This document shows, one piece after another, positions 27,783 to 35,918 of a stretch of 64,000 bases of DNA (the first letter of the stretch is position 1; each line of letters begins with the position of its first letter). Under the pieces are notes generated by a model. It ran no database searches. It saw nothing but the letters and a program-made list of their open reading frames with translations, and was not told the origin of the DNA. Source of the stretch: Archaeoglobales archaeon (lineage in GTDB: Archaea; Halobacteriota; Archaeoglobi; Archaeoglobales; Archaeoglobaceae); the NCBI GenBank assembly GCA_030055595.1, contig JASFYH010000001.1, positions 149,224 through 213,223 of the forward strand, given 5' to 3'. The translations under genes were made by a program, and so were the position numbers.

Positions 27783-28326
27783 TGAAGAGGGCAGAATCGC
27801 TTACGAGAGAACAATAAACACTGTTCTTTCGGAATCAACGATAAAGGGATTTATAAAGCGCTTGAAAGTATTTGCAGATCCAAAGGAGCCAGTTTTTATT
27901 CTTATAATTCAATTCGCAAGAGGTGGCGGAGTTTTGAAGTTTTCTGAGGTTGCTACGCTAAAATTTGTTAGAGAAGGGGCAATAGTTGTCTGCGAAAATG
28001 ACAAATTCATGCCTGAAGTTCTAAGAATTTTGTGGGAAAAATTTGGAAGCGAAAAAGTGGAGCAGTTGAGCAGATACGAGATCATGGTAAAAGGTGAAAT
28101 TGGTGAAGACATTCTGAATACCATTATTTACGATCCCGAAAAGGAGTTGATGGTAGGACTTATGGATCTAATACTCAGAATAGTGCCCGAGGGCTTCAGA
28201 ATCAGAAAGTATATTCGCAAAGAGGGTTTAATGGCTCTAATCGCTTCTGAGGATCCAATAAAGAATGAGTGGGTTGAAAAAGCCCTGAAAATGATGGAGG
28301 GAGCAGATGATACCTCTAATCTTTAA
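27757..28326 (+). CDS. Methanogenesis marker protein 17
   Basis: A 189-residue protein starting MRLVVESPDEEGR. In Methanococcus maripaludis Mmp17 belongs to the MCR activation complex with McrC, Mmp3, Mmp7 and A2 (established knowledge). The recognisable parts are SESTIKGFIKRLKVFADP, FILIIQFARGGGVLK and the C-terminal VPEGFRIRKYIRKEG. The start at 27757 has gggaggag in front and lies 26 bases inside mmp15; an ATG-less extension of 11 codons upstream is unlikely. It overlaps mmp7 by 20 bases. Confidence 0.84.
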   Translation: MRLVVESPDEEGRIAYERTINTVLSESTIKGFIKRLKVFADPKEPVFILIIQFARGGGVLKFSEVATLKFVREGAIVVCENDKFMPEVLRILWEKFGSEKVEQLSRYEIMVKGEIGEDILNTIIYDPEKELMVGLMDLILRIVPEGFRIRKYIRKEGLMALIASEDPIKNEWVEKALKMMEGADDTSNL

Positions 28327-29191
28327 TGGCGGTGTTTATGGTCATCAGGAATTCGAAGATCTTGTTTACGATCTTGGAGGTTTTGTGATCCAGAAGAATT
28401 TTGCACAAACTGAAGTCACGATCTTCTTCATTGTGCCTGAGGAAGATCTGGAAAGAGTAAAAGAAAAGGCGTTAGAGTTAAAAGCAGAGCTTAAAAACGC
28501 TCCTTTAGCTGGATCAGAGATCGCTGTGGTAGTCCCAACAATTTCGATCTATCATTTGCCTCATCACTCATGCGACATTGCGGAATATTTGCGAAGAAAA
28601 GGGGCGAAGACTAACATGGTTGGCTTGTCGAGAGGCGTCGGGAAAAGACTTGCAAGGCTTACCGCTTTTGAGAGGGATCTGATCAATGAACACGACGTCG
28701 CAGTGTTTTTGTTCGGAAATTTTAGGGAGTGTGTGACTGAGAAAATGAAGCTCCTGAGAGAAATCACAGTCCCTGTGGTTGCTACAGGATTTCCAAAGAT
28801 CTCACCACCTGAGGGAGTAGAATATGTGCCAAATTTGGGCAGAATTGTTGGGAAATTTAGCAGAGAAGGCGACATAGACCTTCTTGAAAATGTAGCAAAG
28901 GCTGTAGAGAGACTGGTAGATAAGAAGAGAAGAGTCTTTGAGCGTTTTGAAGTTCCACCTTATTATCTCAAGAGCGAGGTAGAAAATCAAATTCCAGAGA
29001 TAAATGAAAGCACTTCTCCCGCACCAATTACAGTTAAGCTCGATGGGCTTAGAATAAAGCTACCTTACGAAAAATTCGGTGAAAAGATTAGAAACGTTCG
29101 CATACTGGATTTTAAGCTTGGAGACATCTGCAACGTTTTTCCATCAGTGGTTGAGGGACAAACGCTTGTTAGATTTGCGGGATCTTGGTAG
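28307..29191 (+). CDS. Methanogenesis marker protein 7
   Basis: A 294-residue member of the activation complex (established for Methanococcus maripaludis, where Mmp7 and McrC carry clusters of [8Fe-9S-C] type). Conserved parts include MIPLIFNGGVYGHQEFEDLV, VPTISIYHLPHHSCDIAEYLRR, and a C-terminal GDICNVFPSVVEGQTLVRF. Cysteines in HSCDIA, RECVTEK and GDICNV are candidate cluster ligands. Last gene of the mmp3-(6/5)-15-17-7 operon. Confidence 0.87.
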   Translation: MIPLIFNGGVYGHQEFEDLVYDLGGFVIQKNFAQTEVTIFFIVPEEDLERVKEKALELKAELKNAPLAGSEIAVVVPTISIYHLPHHSCDIAEYLRRKGAKTNMVGLSRGVGKRLARLTAFERDLINEHDVAVFLFGNFRECVTEKMKLLREITVPVVATGFPKISPPEGVEYVPNLGRIVGKFSREGDIDLLENVAKAVERLVDKKRRVFERFEVPPYYLKSEVENQIPEINESTSPAPITVKLDGLRIKLPYEKFGEKIRNVRILDFKLGDICNVFPSVVEGQTLVRFAGSW

Positions 29192-29367
29192 ATCTATGGA
29201 TTGGAATTATGTATCGTGAAAAATTCGATTTATTCTTATATATCATGAATAATTTTATCGTGTGTAAAAAAAGAAAACATAATATATGGTGAGCAGAAGT
29301 GCAGATGTATTCCGGATGAATTCCGGAATGGAACAGATTAAAAAGTAAAATTGATGGAGGGATAAAA
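29192..29367 (+). promoter_or_regulatory. mtr operon promoter and leader with dyad
   Basis: AT-rich spacer before mtrE. A TATA-like ataatatatg at about 29280-29288 is followed about 25 nt later by a dyad, TTCCGG (29310-29315) and CCGGAA (29323-29328), near the expected transcription start. The inner part ATTCCGGAAT is itself a perfect palindrome. The leader ends with ribosome site tggaggg before the ATG. A second TATA-like element (ttatatat) lies near 29236. The dyad may be an operator or an RNA stem. Confidence 0.5.
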
Positions 29368-30261
29368 ATGGACGTAAGCACGGGATTGGGGCTTGTTGCA
29401 CTTATGGGTGCAGCAGCTACCATTGCGGGAGCAGCAGAGGATCTTGAAAGTGATGTCGGTTCTCAGAGCAATCCAAACTCACAGGTTCAGTTAGCTCCAC
29501 AGGTTGGAGTTCTACACAGGATCTTCAACAAAGCAATTTCTGGAGAGCCACCCGCTTATGCCTTCTACTCGAGCATCGCCGCGACTGTTGCATGGATTTT
29601 AATGAACGCAAACTTCAACATAATCGCTGCATTTGCCATTGGAGCCTTTGTTGCGTCGATCTTCCATGGAATTTATGCAAGCACCGCCTACATGGGCAGA
29701 CTTGCAAGCCAGCGCAGATATGGACAACCGATCTACTTGGACGTGATCTATAGCCATCTACCGCCAATCATGGCTCATGGCTTTATTGCGACTTTCTGCA
29801 TTCTCGGGCTCTCTTATATACTGTGGGCTTACTTTGAGCATCCGTTCCCGTTTGTGTTGCTTGCATTCATTTGGGGCATAACGGTTGGAGCAATTGGTTC
29901 CTCCACTGGAGACGTGCACTATGGTTCTGAGAGAGAGTATCAGAACAAACCATTCGGCGCGGGTCTGAATGCTGCACTCTCAGGCAAGATCGTTACCAAA
30001 GCAGAAATTGGAACAAGGAGCAGTATAGACAACGCATGGTTCTGTGCCAAGTTTGGCGGTCCAGCAACGGGAATAACGTTTGGTCTTATCGTATTCTTGG
30101 ACAACTGGAGAACACTCGTTTTTGATGCGTTCTGGGCAATCATCGCTGGCTTTGTGATCGTTGCACTGCTGATCGTGGCAAATAGGCTAATAGAAGTATG
30201 GGCAAGGAAGAATTATGGACCATATCCTGAGAAGCTTGCAATGCTTGAAGGAGGTGCTTAA
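29368..30261 (+). CDS. mtrE: Tetrahydromethanopterin S-methyltransferase subunit E
   Basis: Integral membrane subunit of the sodium-pumping methyltransferase that passes a methyl group from methyl-tetrahydromethanopterin to coenzyme M. About six hydrophobic helices are visible. Family segments: VALMGAAATIAGAAEDLESDVGSQSNPNSQV near the start and GAIGSSTGDVHYGSEREYQNKPFG in the middle. Length 297. It opens the mtrEDCBAFGH operon and is two bases from mtrD. Confidence 0.97.
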   Translation: MDVSTGLGLVALMGAAATIAGAAEDLESDVGSQSNPNSQVQLAPQVGVLHRIFNKAISGEPPAYAFYSSIAATVAWILMNANFNIIAAFAIGAFVASIFHGIYASTAYMGRLASQRRYGQPIYLDVIYSHLPPIMAHGFIATFCILGLSYILWAYFEHPFPFVLLAFIWGITVGAIGSSTGDVHYGSEREYQNKPFGAGLNAALSGKIVTKAEIGTRSSIDNAWFCAKFGGPATGITFGLIVFLDNWRTLVFDAFWAIIAGFVIVALLIVANRLIEVWARKNYGPYPEKLAMLEGGA

Positions 30262-30263
30262 AG

Positions 30264-30953
30264 ATGGATCCAATAACAATCATTATCGGGCTTATAATTG
30301 CGGGCATTCTGATCGTCATCGGTGTTCACTTGATCCCAGTCGGTGGAGCGCCAGCTGCGATGGCAATGGCTACTGGAGTCGGAACGGGCACAGTTCAGCT
30401 CGCTACAGGAGCGGGTTTGACGGGCTTGGTTAGCGCGGGCTACATGTATCACTTCGCCGGAGTTCCAATGAGCTATGTTCTGTTGAGCGGTGCGATCGGA
30501 AGCATGCTCATGCTGGGCATTACGATGCTAATTGGAAACGTCATTTACATTCTTGGTGTCGGTGTTCCGCCAGTGTCTGCAAAGGTCAAGTTTGATCCGA
30601 TAACAAAGGACAGACAGGATCTATATGTTTCTCCAGGCACAGAAGGACATGGAGTTCCAACAGTTTCGTTCGTTAGTGGAATCATCGGGGCATTCTTTGG
30701 AGGAATTGGAGGTGCTTTGACCTATGTGTTGCTTAACGAACTTGGCATATCGCCAGCAATTTCAGCTTTCATTGCGATAGGCTTCTTCTTGGCTAATGCG
30801 GTTCTTGCAGCATACAACATTGCGGGAACAATTGAGGGGTTCCATGATCCCAAGTTCAAGAGATTGCCAAAGGCTATTGTTTCAAGTCTGATCGTTTCGG
30901 GCTTCATAGCGGTAATTCTCGTTCTTAGCTCTGTTGGAGGTGTAAAGCTATGA
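30264..30953 (+). CDS. mtrD: Tetrahydromethanopterin S-methyltransferase subunit D
   Basis: Polytopic membrane subunit, 229 residues with about six helices. IGVHLIPVGGAPAAMAMATGVGTGT and the cytoplasmic loop PVSAKVKFDPITKDRQDLYVSPGTEGHGVPTVSFVSG are characteristic. Together with MtrC and MtrE it forms the membrane core thought to conduct sodium. It overlaps mtrC by 4 bases. Confidence 0.96.
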   Translation: MDPITIIIGLIIAGILIVIGVHLIPVGGAPAAMAMATGVGTGTVQLATGAGLTGLVSAGYMYHFAGVPMSYVLLSGAIGSMLMLGITMLIGNVIYILGVGVPPVSAKVKFDPITKDRQDLYVSPGTEGHGVPTVSFVSGIIGAFFGGIGGALTYVLLNELGISPAISAFIAIGFFLANAVLAAYNIAGTIEGFHDPKFKRLPKAIVSSLIVSGFIAVILVLSSVGGVKL

Positions 30954-31759
30954 GCGCCGGAGCTTGCAGTGCTAAAGCGGGAGCGGTGGAAGAGAAGAAA
31001 ATCTCAAACAACCTTATTGCGGTCCTCGGGATCGTTGGATCGCTCGCTGGGATCTATGTCGCATCGATGTTCAACTTCTTGGCATTCGTTGGGGGAGTGG
31101 CAATAATCCTTGCGACACTCTGGGGCGCTAATGGAGTAAGAACTGTAGCTAAATACGGCATTGGCACTGGAGTTCCCTCGGTTGGTATGGTTGCTCTCGG
31201 TGGCGCGGTTGCAGCGGTCTTTGTAGGGATTTACCTAACAACTAAAACCGTTCTACTTGCACCCGTTGTCGCTCTTGTCCTTGCATTGCTCACGGGTTTG
31301 CTCATAGGCATTTCTGCAAGATACATTCTGAAGATGAACATCCCAGTAATGGTTAGATGCATGACAGAGATCTGCGGAGCGGGAGCTTTGCTGATCTTAG
31401 CCCATGTAGCCACAATAACTGGCTCATTCGAGCTGTTTTACCTTCGAAGCATCTCAGAGACGGGCATAATAATGATGGTCTTTATAGTCGGAGCTCTTGG
31501 AATTCTTCACCCATACAATGCCTGTCTTGGAGCGGACGAAAGGCAAGGAAGGACTCTAAAGCTCGCTTTGGCAACTGGAAGCGCTCAGGTGGTCTTAGCA
31601 GGAATCGCTTCGCTTTACTTCTTGGGGCTACCGGGTATTATAACGATCCTCTTTGGGGCACTTGCATGGTTTGTGACTTACAGCATATTCGTAAAGACTT
31701 CGTTTGAGGAAGGAATTGTGTTTAACACGGGACTTATACCGGAGGTTGAGCATAAATGA
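30950..31759 (+). CDS. mtrC: Tetrahydromethanopterin S-methyltransferase subunit C
   Basis: Membrane subunit of 269 residues with seven or eight hydrophobic segments. YGIGTGVPSVGMVALGG and the late loop GALGILHPYNACLGADERQGRTLKLA fit the family. The N-terminal 20 residues are soluble (MSAGACSAKAGAVEEKK). It overlaps mtrD and mtrB by 4 bases each, so translation is coupled. Confidence 0.96.
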   Translation: MSAGACSAKAGAVEEKKISNNLIAVLGIVGSLAGIYVASMFNFLAFVGGVAIILATLWGANGVRTVAKYGIGTGVPSVGMVALGGAVAAVFVGIYLTTKTVLLAPVVALVLALLTGLLIGISARYILKMNIPVMVRCMTEICGAGALLILAHVATITGSFELFYLRSISETGIIMMVFIVGALGILHPYNACLGADERQGRTLKLALATGSAQVVLAGIASLYFLGLPGIITILFGALAWFVTYSIFVKTSFEEGIVFNTGLIPEVEHK

Positions 31760-32052
31760 CGTTCGCGAAAGTTTCTTCTGAACCGGGTTTAGTGCTCGAC
31801 GCGGTTCGTGGTGTGCTGGGCGAAGAGAGAGAAGATTTGCTCTTCTACCCCCTCTCAGACGTCGAAGAAGCGGTGAAGAAGCTCGAAGCAATTGCAGATG
31901 ATCTCGTAAACTCTTTAGATCCGCTGAAAAACTTCAAAGCTTCTTATCAGGGAAGGGACAAAACACTATACTACGCGGGTATGACAACTGGAGTTTTTTA
32001 CGGACTTGTTATTGGGCTAATTATAGCGTTCCTAATCGCGTGGGTGATGTGA
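31756..32052 (+). CDS. mtrB: Tetrahydromethanopterin S-methyltransferase subunit B
   Basis: A 98-residue subunit with a soluble N-terminal part and one C-terminal membrane helix (FYGLVIGLIIAFLIAWVM). YPLSDVEEAVKKLEAIADDLVNSLDP is typical of MtrB. MtrA, B, F and G share this single-anchor design and form the stalk of the complex. Confidence 0.92.
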   Translation: MTFAKVSSEPGLVLDAVRGVLGEEREDLLFYPLSDVEEAVKKLEAIADDLVNSLDPLKNFKASYQGRDKTLYYAGMTTGVFYGLVIGLIIAFLIAWVM

Positions 32053-32053
32053 T

Positions 32054-32782
32054 ATGGCGAACAAAGTTGAGCCCGCTGCGGGATGGCCAAAGATTAAGGG
32101 AGAATACTTGGTAGGCGATCCGAAGAGCTGTGTTGTCGTAGCAACTCTCGGAAGCCACTTGGATGAAAAGAAGCTCATAGAAGCCGGAGCAGGAATGGCT
32201 GGAATCTGCAAAACAGAGAACATAGGAATTGAAAAGATGGTTGCAAATATCGTTGCAAATCCGAACGTTAGATTCCTGATTCTCTGCGGTGCAGAAGTTA
32301 CTGGTCATCTTACTGGAGATGCAATTATAAAGTTGCACAAAAATGGAATAAAGAACAACAGAATAGTTGAGGCAAAAGGTGCAATTCCATACATCGAAAA
32401 TCTCCCCGCTGAGGCTATAGAGAGATTTAGGAAGCAGGTAGAGATTGTAGAAATGATCGGCGTCGAAGATCTTTCAGCAATAACGGCAAAGGTAAAAGAA
32501 TGCATCTCAAAGGATCCCGGAGCTTTTCCTGAGCCACCGATGGTTGTAGAAATTAAAGAGGAGAAAAAGGAAGAGATTGCGGAAGGGGAGATTTATCCAG
32601 TGCCCGGAGAGATCGCAAACATCGAATCTTGGGTCAGGGATATCGAAGGAAAAATCAAAGAGGTTGCTCTGCTTAACAAGTTCTCCGCAGGGGTCTATGC
32701 GGGCAGATTTCAGGGATTTTGGATTGGTCTAACTTTGGCGATGATCGTTTTTGGCGTGTTAATGTGGAGGGTAGGAATATGA
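32054..32782 (+). CDS. mtrA: Tetrahydromethanopterin S-methyltransferase subunit A
   Basis: Corrinoid-carrying subunit. The soluble domain (residues 1-170) has VVVATLGSHLDEK and the cobalt-ligating His, H85, in AEVTGHLTGDA (His84 in Methanothermobacter). A linker rich in Lys/Glu leads to one C-terminal membrane helix (GFWIGLTLAMIVFGVLMW). Length 242. The stop overlaps the mtrF start as ATGA. Confidence 0.96.
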   Translation: MANKVEPAAGWPKIKGEYLVGDPKSCVVVATLGSHLDEKKLIEAGAGMAGICKTENIGIEKMVANIVANPNVRFLILCGAEVTGHLTGDAIIKLHKNGIKNNRIVEAKGAIPYIENLPAEAIERFRKQVEIVEMIGVEDLSAITAKVKECISKDPGAFPEPPMVVEIKEEKKEEIAEGEIYPVPGEIANIESWVRDIEGKIKEVALLNKFSAGVYAGRFQGFWIGLTLAMIVFGVLMWRVGI

Positions 32783-32979
32783 GCGGATTTCCCAGAATCA
32801 TGAAACCAAGAGCTGTAAAAATCGACGAAATTGTAAACAGAGCTGATTACAGCGCACAGTTAATTGCAAGAGCTCAGAAGCTTGAATCTGGAGTTAACAT
32901 GGCGGGATTGACAGGCTTTGTTCTCGGTCTTCTGATGGCTGTGCTTCTTGTTGTAATCCCATTGCTCTGGCTGGGGTGA
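32779..32979 (+). CDS. mtrF: Tetrahydromethanopterin S-methyltransferase subunit F
   Basis: A 66-residue subunit starting MSGFPRIMKPRAVKID, with one C-terminal membrane helix (GFVLGLLMAVLLVVIPLLWL). An in-frame ATG 20 codons upstream lies within mtrA and is not the start; the ATG at 32779 gives the usual 4-base overlap with the mtrA stop and a normal MtrF length. Confidence 0.92.
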   Translation: MSGFPRIMKPRAVKIDEIVNRADYSAQLIARAQKLESGVNMAGLTGFVLGLLMAVLLVVIPLLWLG

Positions 32980-32985
32980 TCGAAA

Positions 32986-33213
32986 ATGGATAAGAAAGAG
33001 AAGGAGATCCCGAGAGCTTATGTTGACACCGCTGAATACATGGCACTGCTCGAAAGAATAAAGAAGGTCGAGGAGAAAGTGGAATTCTTCCAAGCAGAGG
33101 TTGCACAGCAGGTTGGCAAAAAGATTGGCAGGGATATTGGGATACTTTATGGGCTTGTTTTTGCCCTAATTCTGGTAGTTATTTATCTTTTGCTGAAATC
33201 ACCTTGGGGGTGA
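32986..33213 (+). CDS. mtrG: Tetrahydromethanopterin S-methyltransferase subunit G
   Basis: A 75-residue subunit. EIPRAYVDTAEYMALLERIKKVEEKVEFFQAEVAQ forms a helical coiled stretch and the C-terminus is a single membrane helix (GILYGLVFALILVVIYLLL). QQVGKKIGRDIGILYGL is the family signature. It lies 6 bases after mtrF and 4 before mtrH. Confidence 0.93.
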   Translation: MDKKEKEIPRAYVDTAEYMALLERIKKVEEKVEFFQAEVAQQVGKKIGRDIGILYGLVFALILVVIYLLLKSPWG

Positions 33214-33217
33214 GAAA

Positions 33218-34153
33218 ATGTTCAAATATGAAAAGGAGCAGAAGGTTTTTGAATTTGGAAAGATAAAGGTCGGCGGTCAGCCGGGCGAATATCCGCCAGT
33301 GCTTGTCGGGACAATCTTCTATAAGGGGCACAAGATCGTAAGCGATGACCACAAGGGAGTATTTGACAAACAAAAGGCTGAAGAGCTATGGAAGATGCAA
33401 CAGGAATTCTCTGATCTAACTGGGATCCCATGCATGCTCCAGATCGTTGGCGAGTCTGCAGAAGCTATGGAGAAGTATATCGAATGGTTTAGCAACATTG
33501 CGGACGCCCCATTCCTTATTGATTCCACTGACGCAAATGTTAGGATCCATGGAGCAAAGTTCGCCACAGAGATCGGAGTTCATAACCGAGCGATCTACAA
33601 CTCGATCAACCCAAGTTTGACTCAACAGGAAGTTGACGCACTCAAGAACAGCAAGATCGACTCTGCAATTGTCCTTGCTTTCAACCCGACTGACAACACC
33701 GTAAAGGGCAGACTTGACATTTTGCAGAAGGGCGGTGCGGGCTTGAGCAAGGGTTTGCTTGACATTGCAAACGAATGCGGAATTAAGAGAATCCTGATCG
33801 ACGTCGCAGCTACACCGCTTGGAGCGGGAGCGGGGGCGACATTTAAGGCGGTAATGGCGGTCAAGGCAAAACTTGGATTACCCGCGGGTGGTGCACCGCA
33901 CAACATTCCATCCGCATGGCCATGGATCAAGAAGCTGAAAAAGGAGAAAAAAGAAGTATTTCCGCCTGCAGACATTGGCTCCAACCTGATCATGCAGATG
34001 CTCGGAGCGGACTTCTTGCTCTACGGACCTATTGAGAATGCACCGATGATCTTTCCAAGCACCGCAATGGTCAGCATAATAGTTTCTGAAGCGGTAAAAG
34101 AACTCGGAGTAAGCGTGCAGGCCGAAGCTCATCCGATCAAGAGACTTGTCTAA
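33218..34153 (+). CDS. mtrH: Tetrahydromethanopterin S-methyltransferase subunit H
   Basis: Soluble TIM-barrel methyltransferase that moves the methyl group from methyl-tetrahydromethanopterin to the MtrA corrinoid. Family parts: FGKIKVGGQPGEYPPVLVGTIFY at the start, GAGATFKAVMAVKAKLGLPAGGAPHN, and FPPADIGSNLIMQMLGADFLLYGPI. Length 311. Since it sits inside a complete mtr operon and shows the archaeal MtrH start, it is the canonical subunit rather than a stray methylamine-type paralogue. cfbA follows after 9 bases. Confidence 0.97.
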   Translation: MFKYEKEQKVFEFGKIKVGGQPGEYPPVLVGTIFYKGHKIVSDDHKGVFDKQKAEELWKMQQEFSDLTGIPCMLQIVGESAEAMEKYIEWFSNIADAPFLIDSTDANVRIHGAKFATEIGVHNRAIYNSINPSLTQQEVDALKNSKIDSAIVLAFNPTDNTVKGRLDILQKGGAGLSKGLLDIANECGIKRILIDVAATPLGAGAGATFKAVMAVKAKLGLPAGGAPHNIPSAWPWIKKLKKEKKEVFPPADIGSNLIMQMLGADFLLYGPIENAPMIFPSTAMVSIIVSEAVKELGVSVQAEAHPIKRLV

Positions 34154-34162
34154 GGTGCAGGA

Positions 34163-34567
34163 ATGAAAGACACAGTTGCTTTGCTCATAGGACACGGAAG
34201 CAAGCTTGAAGTTCAGAAAAAAATAATTGAGAGACTTGCAGAGACTATAAGGAATAAAAAAATTTTTGCAGAAGTATTCTACGCTTTCATGAATGTAAAC
34301 AAACCGACGATAAGGGAAGCTATGACCGAGATCGTGAGCAAAGGTTATAGAAAGGTCATAGCTATCCCTGTATTTCTTTCAGAGGGCATTCACACGACTG
34401 AGGACATACCAAGAGAGCTCGGGATTGAAAATGGCAAGCGAAAGGGCATAGTGGATTTCAACGGAGTAAAAGTTGAGCTTTGGTATGCAAAAACCATAGG
34501 CTACGATGATAGAATTGCGGAAATACTCGTTGAAAGGGGGAAGGAAGCGGTTGAGAATTCGAAGTAA
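34163..34567 (+). CDS. cfbA: Sirohydrochlorin nickelochelatase CfbA (CbiX small type)
   Basis: Inserts Ni2+ (in relatives also Co2+) into sirohydrochlorin, the first committed step of F430 synthesis. At 134 residues it is the short homodimeric CbiX(S)/CfbA type. Metal-binding histidines are H10 in LLIGHGSK and the one in FLSEGIHTTEDIP near residue 76. It follows mtrH by 9 bases with no promoter between them, so it probably belongs to the mtr operon. With the four other cfb genes here, the nickel role is preferred over cobalt. Confidence 0.87.
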   Translation: MKDTVALLIGHGSKLEVQKKIIERLAETIRNKKIFAEVFYAFMNVNKPTIREAMTEIVSKGYRKVIAIPVFLSEGIHTTEDIPRELGIENGKRKGIVDFNGVKVELWYAKTIGYDDRIAEILVERGKEAVENSK

Positions 34568-34579
34568 TTTTCCCGATAG

Positions 34580-34592
34580 GGTTATCTTTTTT
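34580..34592 (+). terminator. T-rich terminator after mtr-cfbA
   Basis: The 13-base word ggttatctttttt lies 13 bases after the cfbA stop. The identical word occurs at 38709-38721 at the nifB stop. Its place after two operon ends suggests an archaeal U-rich terminator or pause site. Confidence 0.4.
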
Positions 34593-34619
34593 GCAATCTT
34601 ATTTTTGTGAGGTGGTAAT

Positions 34620-35918
34620 ATGGCTGAAGAAGTTAAAGAAATTCCAAAATCCGAATGGGCTTTGCAAAGGTATCTATATACTCGAGACATCTCGAGCGCT
34701 CCTGTAATCAACTTGCTTTTAAAGCAAGTCGATGTCATTTATCAGCCAAGAGACGAGAAAGAAGTAATAGAAGTTTTAAGGATCGCTGAAAAGGAGGGGG
34801 CAACTGTAGTCCCGAGGGGAGCGGGAACATCGGGTTATGGTGGTGTTTTACCTCCTAAGGATATAGCCCTATTCCGTCTCTCCAAGAGAAAGACAATAAT
34901 GATTGATTTCACAAGGATGGACAATTTTGAAATTGATGAAGAGAAACAGATCGTTGCATGCTCTCCGGGAGCGGTTTGGTGGGATATTGAGAAGGAGTTG
35001 AACAAGAAAGATCTTACGCTTAGAGTTTATCCGACAAGCGCTCCTTCTTCAACTGTTGCTGGATGGATCGCTCAAAACGGTTATGGGGTTGGAAGCCTCA
35101 AATATGGCGGGATAGCTGACAACGTCGAAAAGATCAGAGTTGTCGACTTCAATGGAGTTAGGGAGATTGAAGGAAAAGATCTGAAGTATTATGTGGGGAT
35201 GGAAGGCATAACTGGACTAATAACGAAGGCATGGGTAAAAGTTAAAGAAATGGAGGACATGAAATACTACGGATTCCATGTTTCTGCAAAGGAAGCAAAC
35301 AAGATCGTTTTTGCTGGCGAGCATTATGCAGGTCTTTTCCTCGACGCAGGCTACGTTAAGCTGAAAAACGAGGCTTTTGGCACAGAAATGCCAGAAAAGG
35401 ATGTTTTGATGATAGCAACGACAGAAAAGCTTGACGGAGACGAAAGCCTTGGTGAAGAGATCTGGGAAAAGAGATTCTACCCTATGAGGGTTAGAAGACT
35501 TGGTCCTGGATTGGTTGCTGCTGAGAACGTCCTGCCAGCAGAATCGATTCCCGCTTATCTCAACAGGCTTAACAAGATGATAAAGAAACCACATGGTAGT
35601 GAAATCTGGTATTCAAAAGGTAAGAAAGGGGCGGTGCTGACATTCATACCCTCCGACGAGAGAAAGTTCATTGGCTACACAATGACTTGGCTAAACAGCA
35701 TCCGAGCTCTGAAGACTGCGAAAAGAATGCGTGGTGTTCCTTATTCCACGGGCTTTTATCTTAGTTCTGAGGCAAAGTTGCTCTTGGGCAGTGATTATGC
35801 GGAGCTGAGAGAATTTAAGAGACAAGTTGATCCGAAGAATCAGCTCAATCCCGGAAAGGTGTTCCCCACGGGAGCTCTCCCGCTTGCTATGAGAATTGCT
35901 CAGAAGGTGATCCCATGA
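34620..35918 (+). CDS. FAD-linked oxidase, GlcD/D-lactate dehydrogenase-like
   Basis: FAD-binding PCMH-type oxidoreductase of 432 residues. The FAD domain is at the N-terminus (VDVIYQPRDEKEVIEVLRIAEK, then VVPRGAGTSGYGG) and the C-terminus ends in the usual ELREFKRQVDPKNQLNPGKVFP. Relatives oxidise lactate, glycolate or similar 2-hydroxyacids. It overlaps by 4 bases an HdrD-like Fe-S gene, so the two form a complex. In other MCR-bearing archaea such GlcD-HdrD pairs have been proposed to link a 2-hydroxyacid or another donor to CoM-CoB heterodisulfide. Ribosome site gaggtgg precedes the ATG. Confidence 0.84.
   Translation: MAEEVKEIPKSEWALQRYLYTRDISSAPVINLLLKQVDVIYQPRDEKEVIEVLRIAEKEGATVVPRGAGTSGYGGVLPPKDIALFRLSKRKTIMIDFTRMDNFEIDEEKQIVACSPGAVWWDIEKELNKKDLTLRVYPTSAPSSTVAGWIAQNGYGVGSLKYGGIADNVEKIRVVDFNGVREIEGKDLKYYVGMEGITGLITKAWVKVKEMEDMKYYGFHVSAKEANKIVFAGEHYAGLFLDAGYVKLKNEAFGTEMPEKDVLMIATTEKLDGDESLGEEIWEKRFYPMRVRRLGPGLVAAENVLPAESIPAYLNRLNKMIKKPHGSEIWYSKGKKGAVLTFIPSDERKFIGYTMTWLNSIRALKTAKRMRGVPYSTGFYLSSEAKLLLGSDYAELREFKRQVDPKNQLNPGKVFPTGALPLAMRIAQKVIP

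Noticed and set aside
32719..32778. Longer N-terminus for mtrF
   Set aside because: The extra 20 codons lie inside mtrA; the ATG at 32779 gives the ATGA overlap and normal family length.
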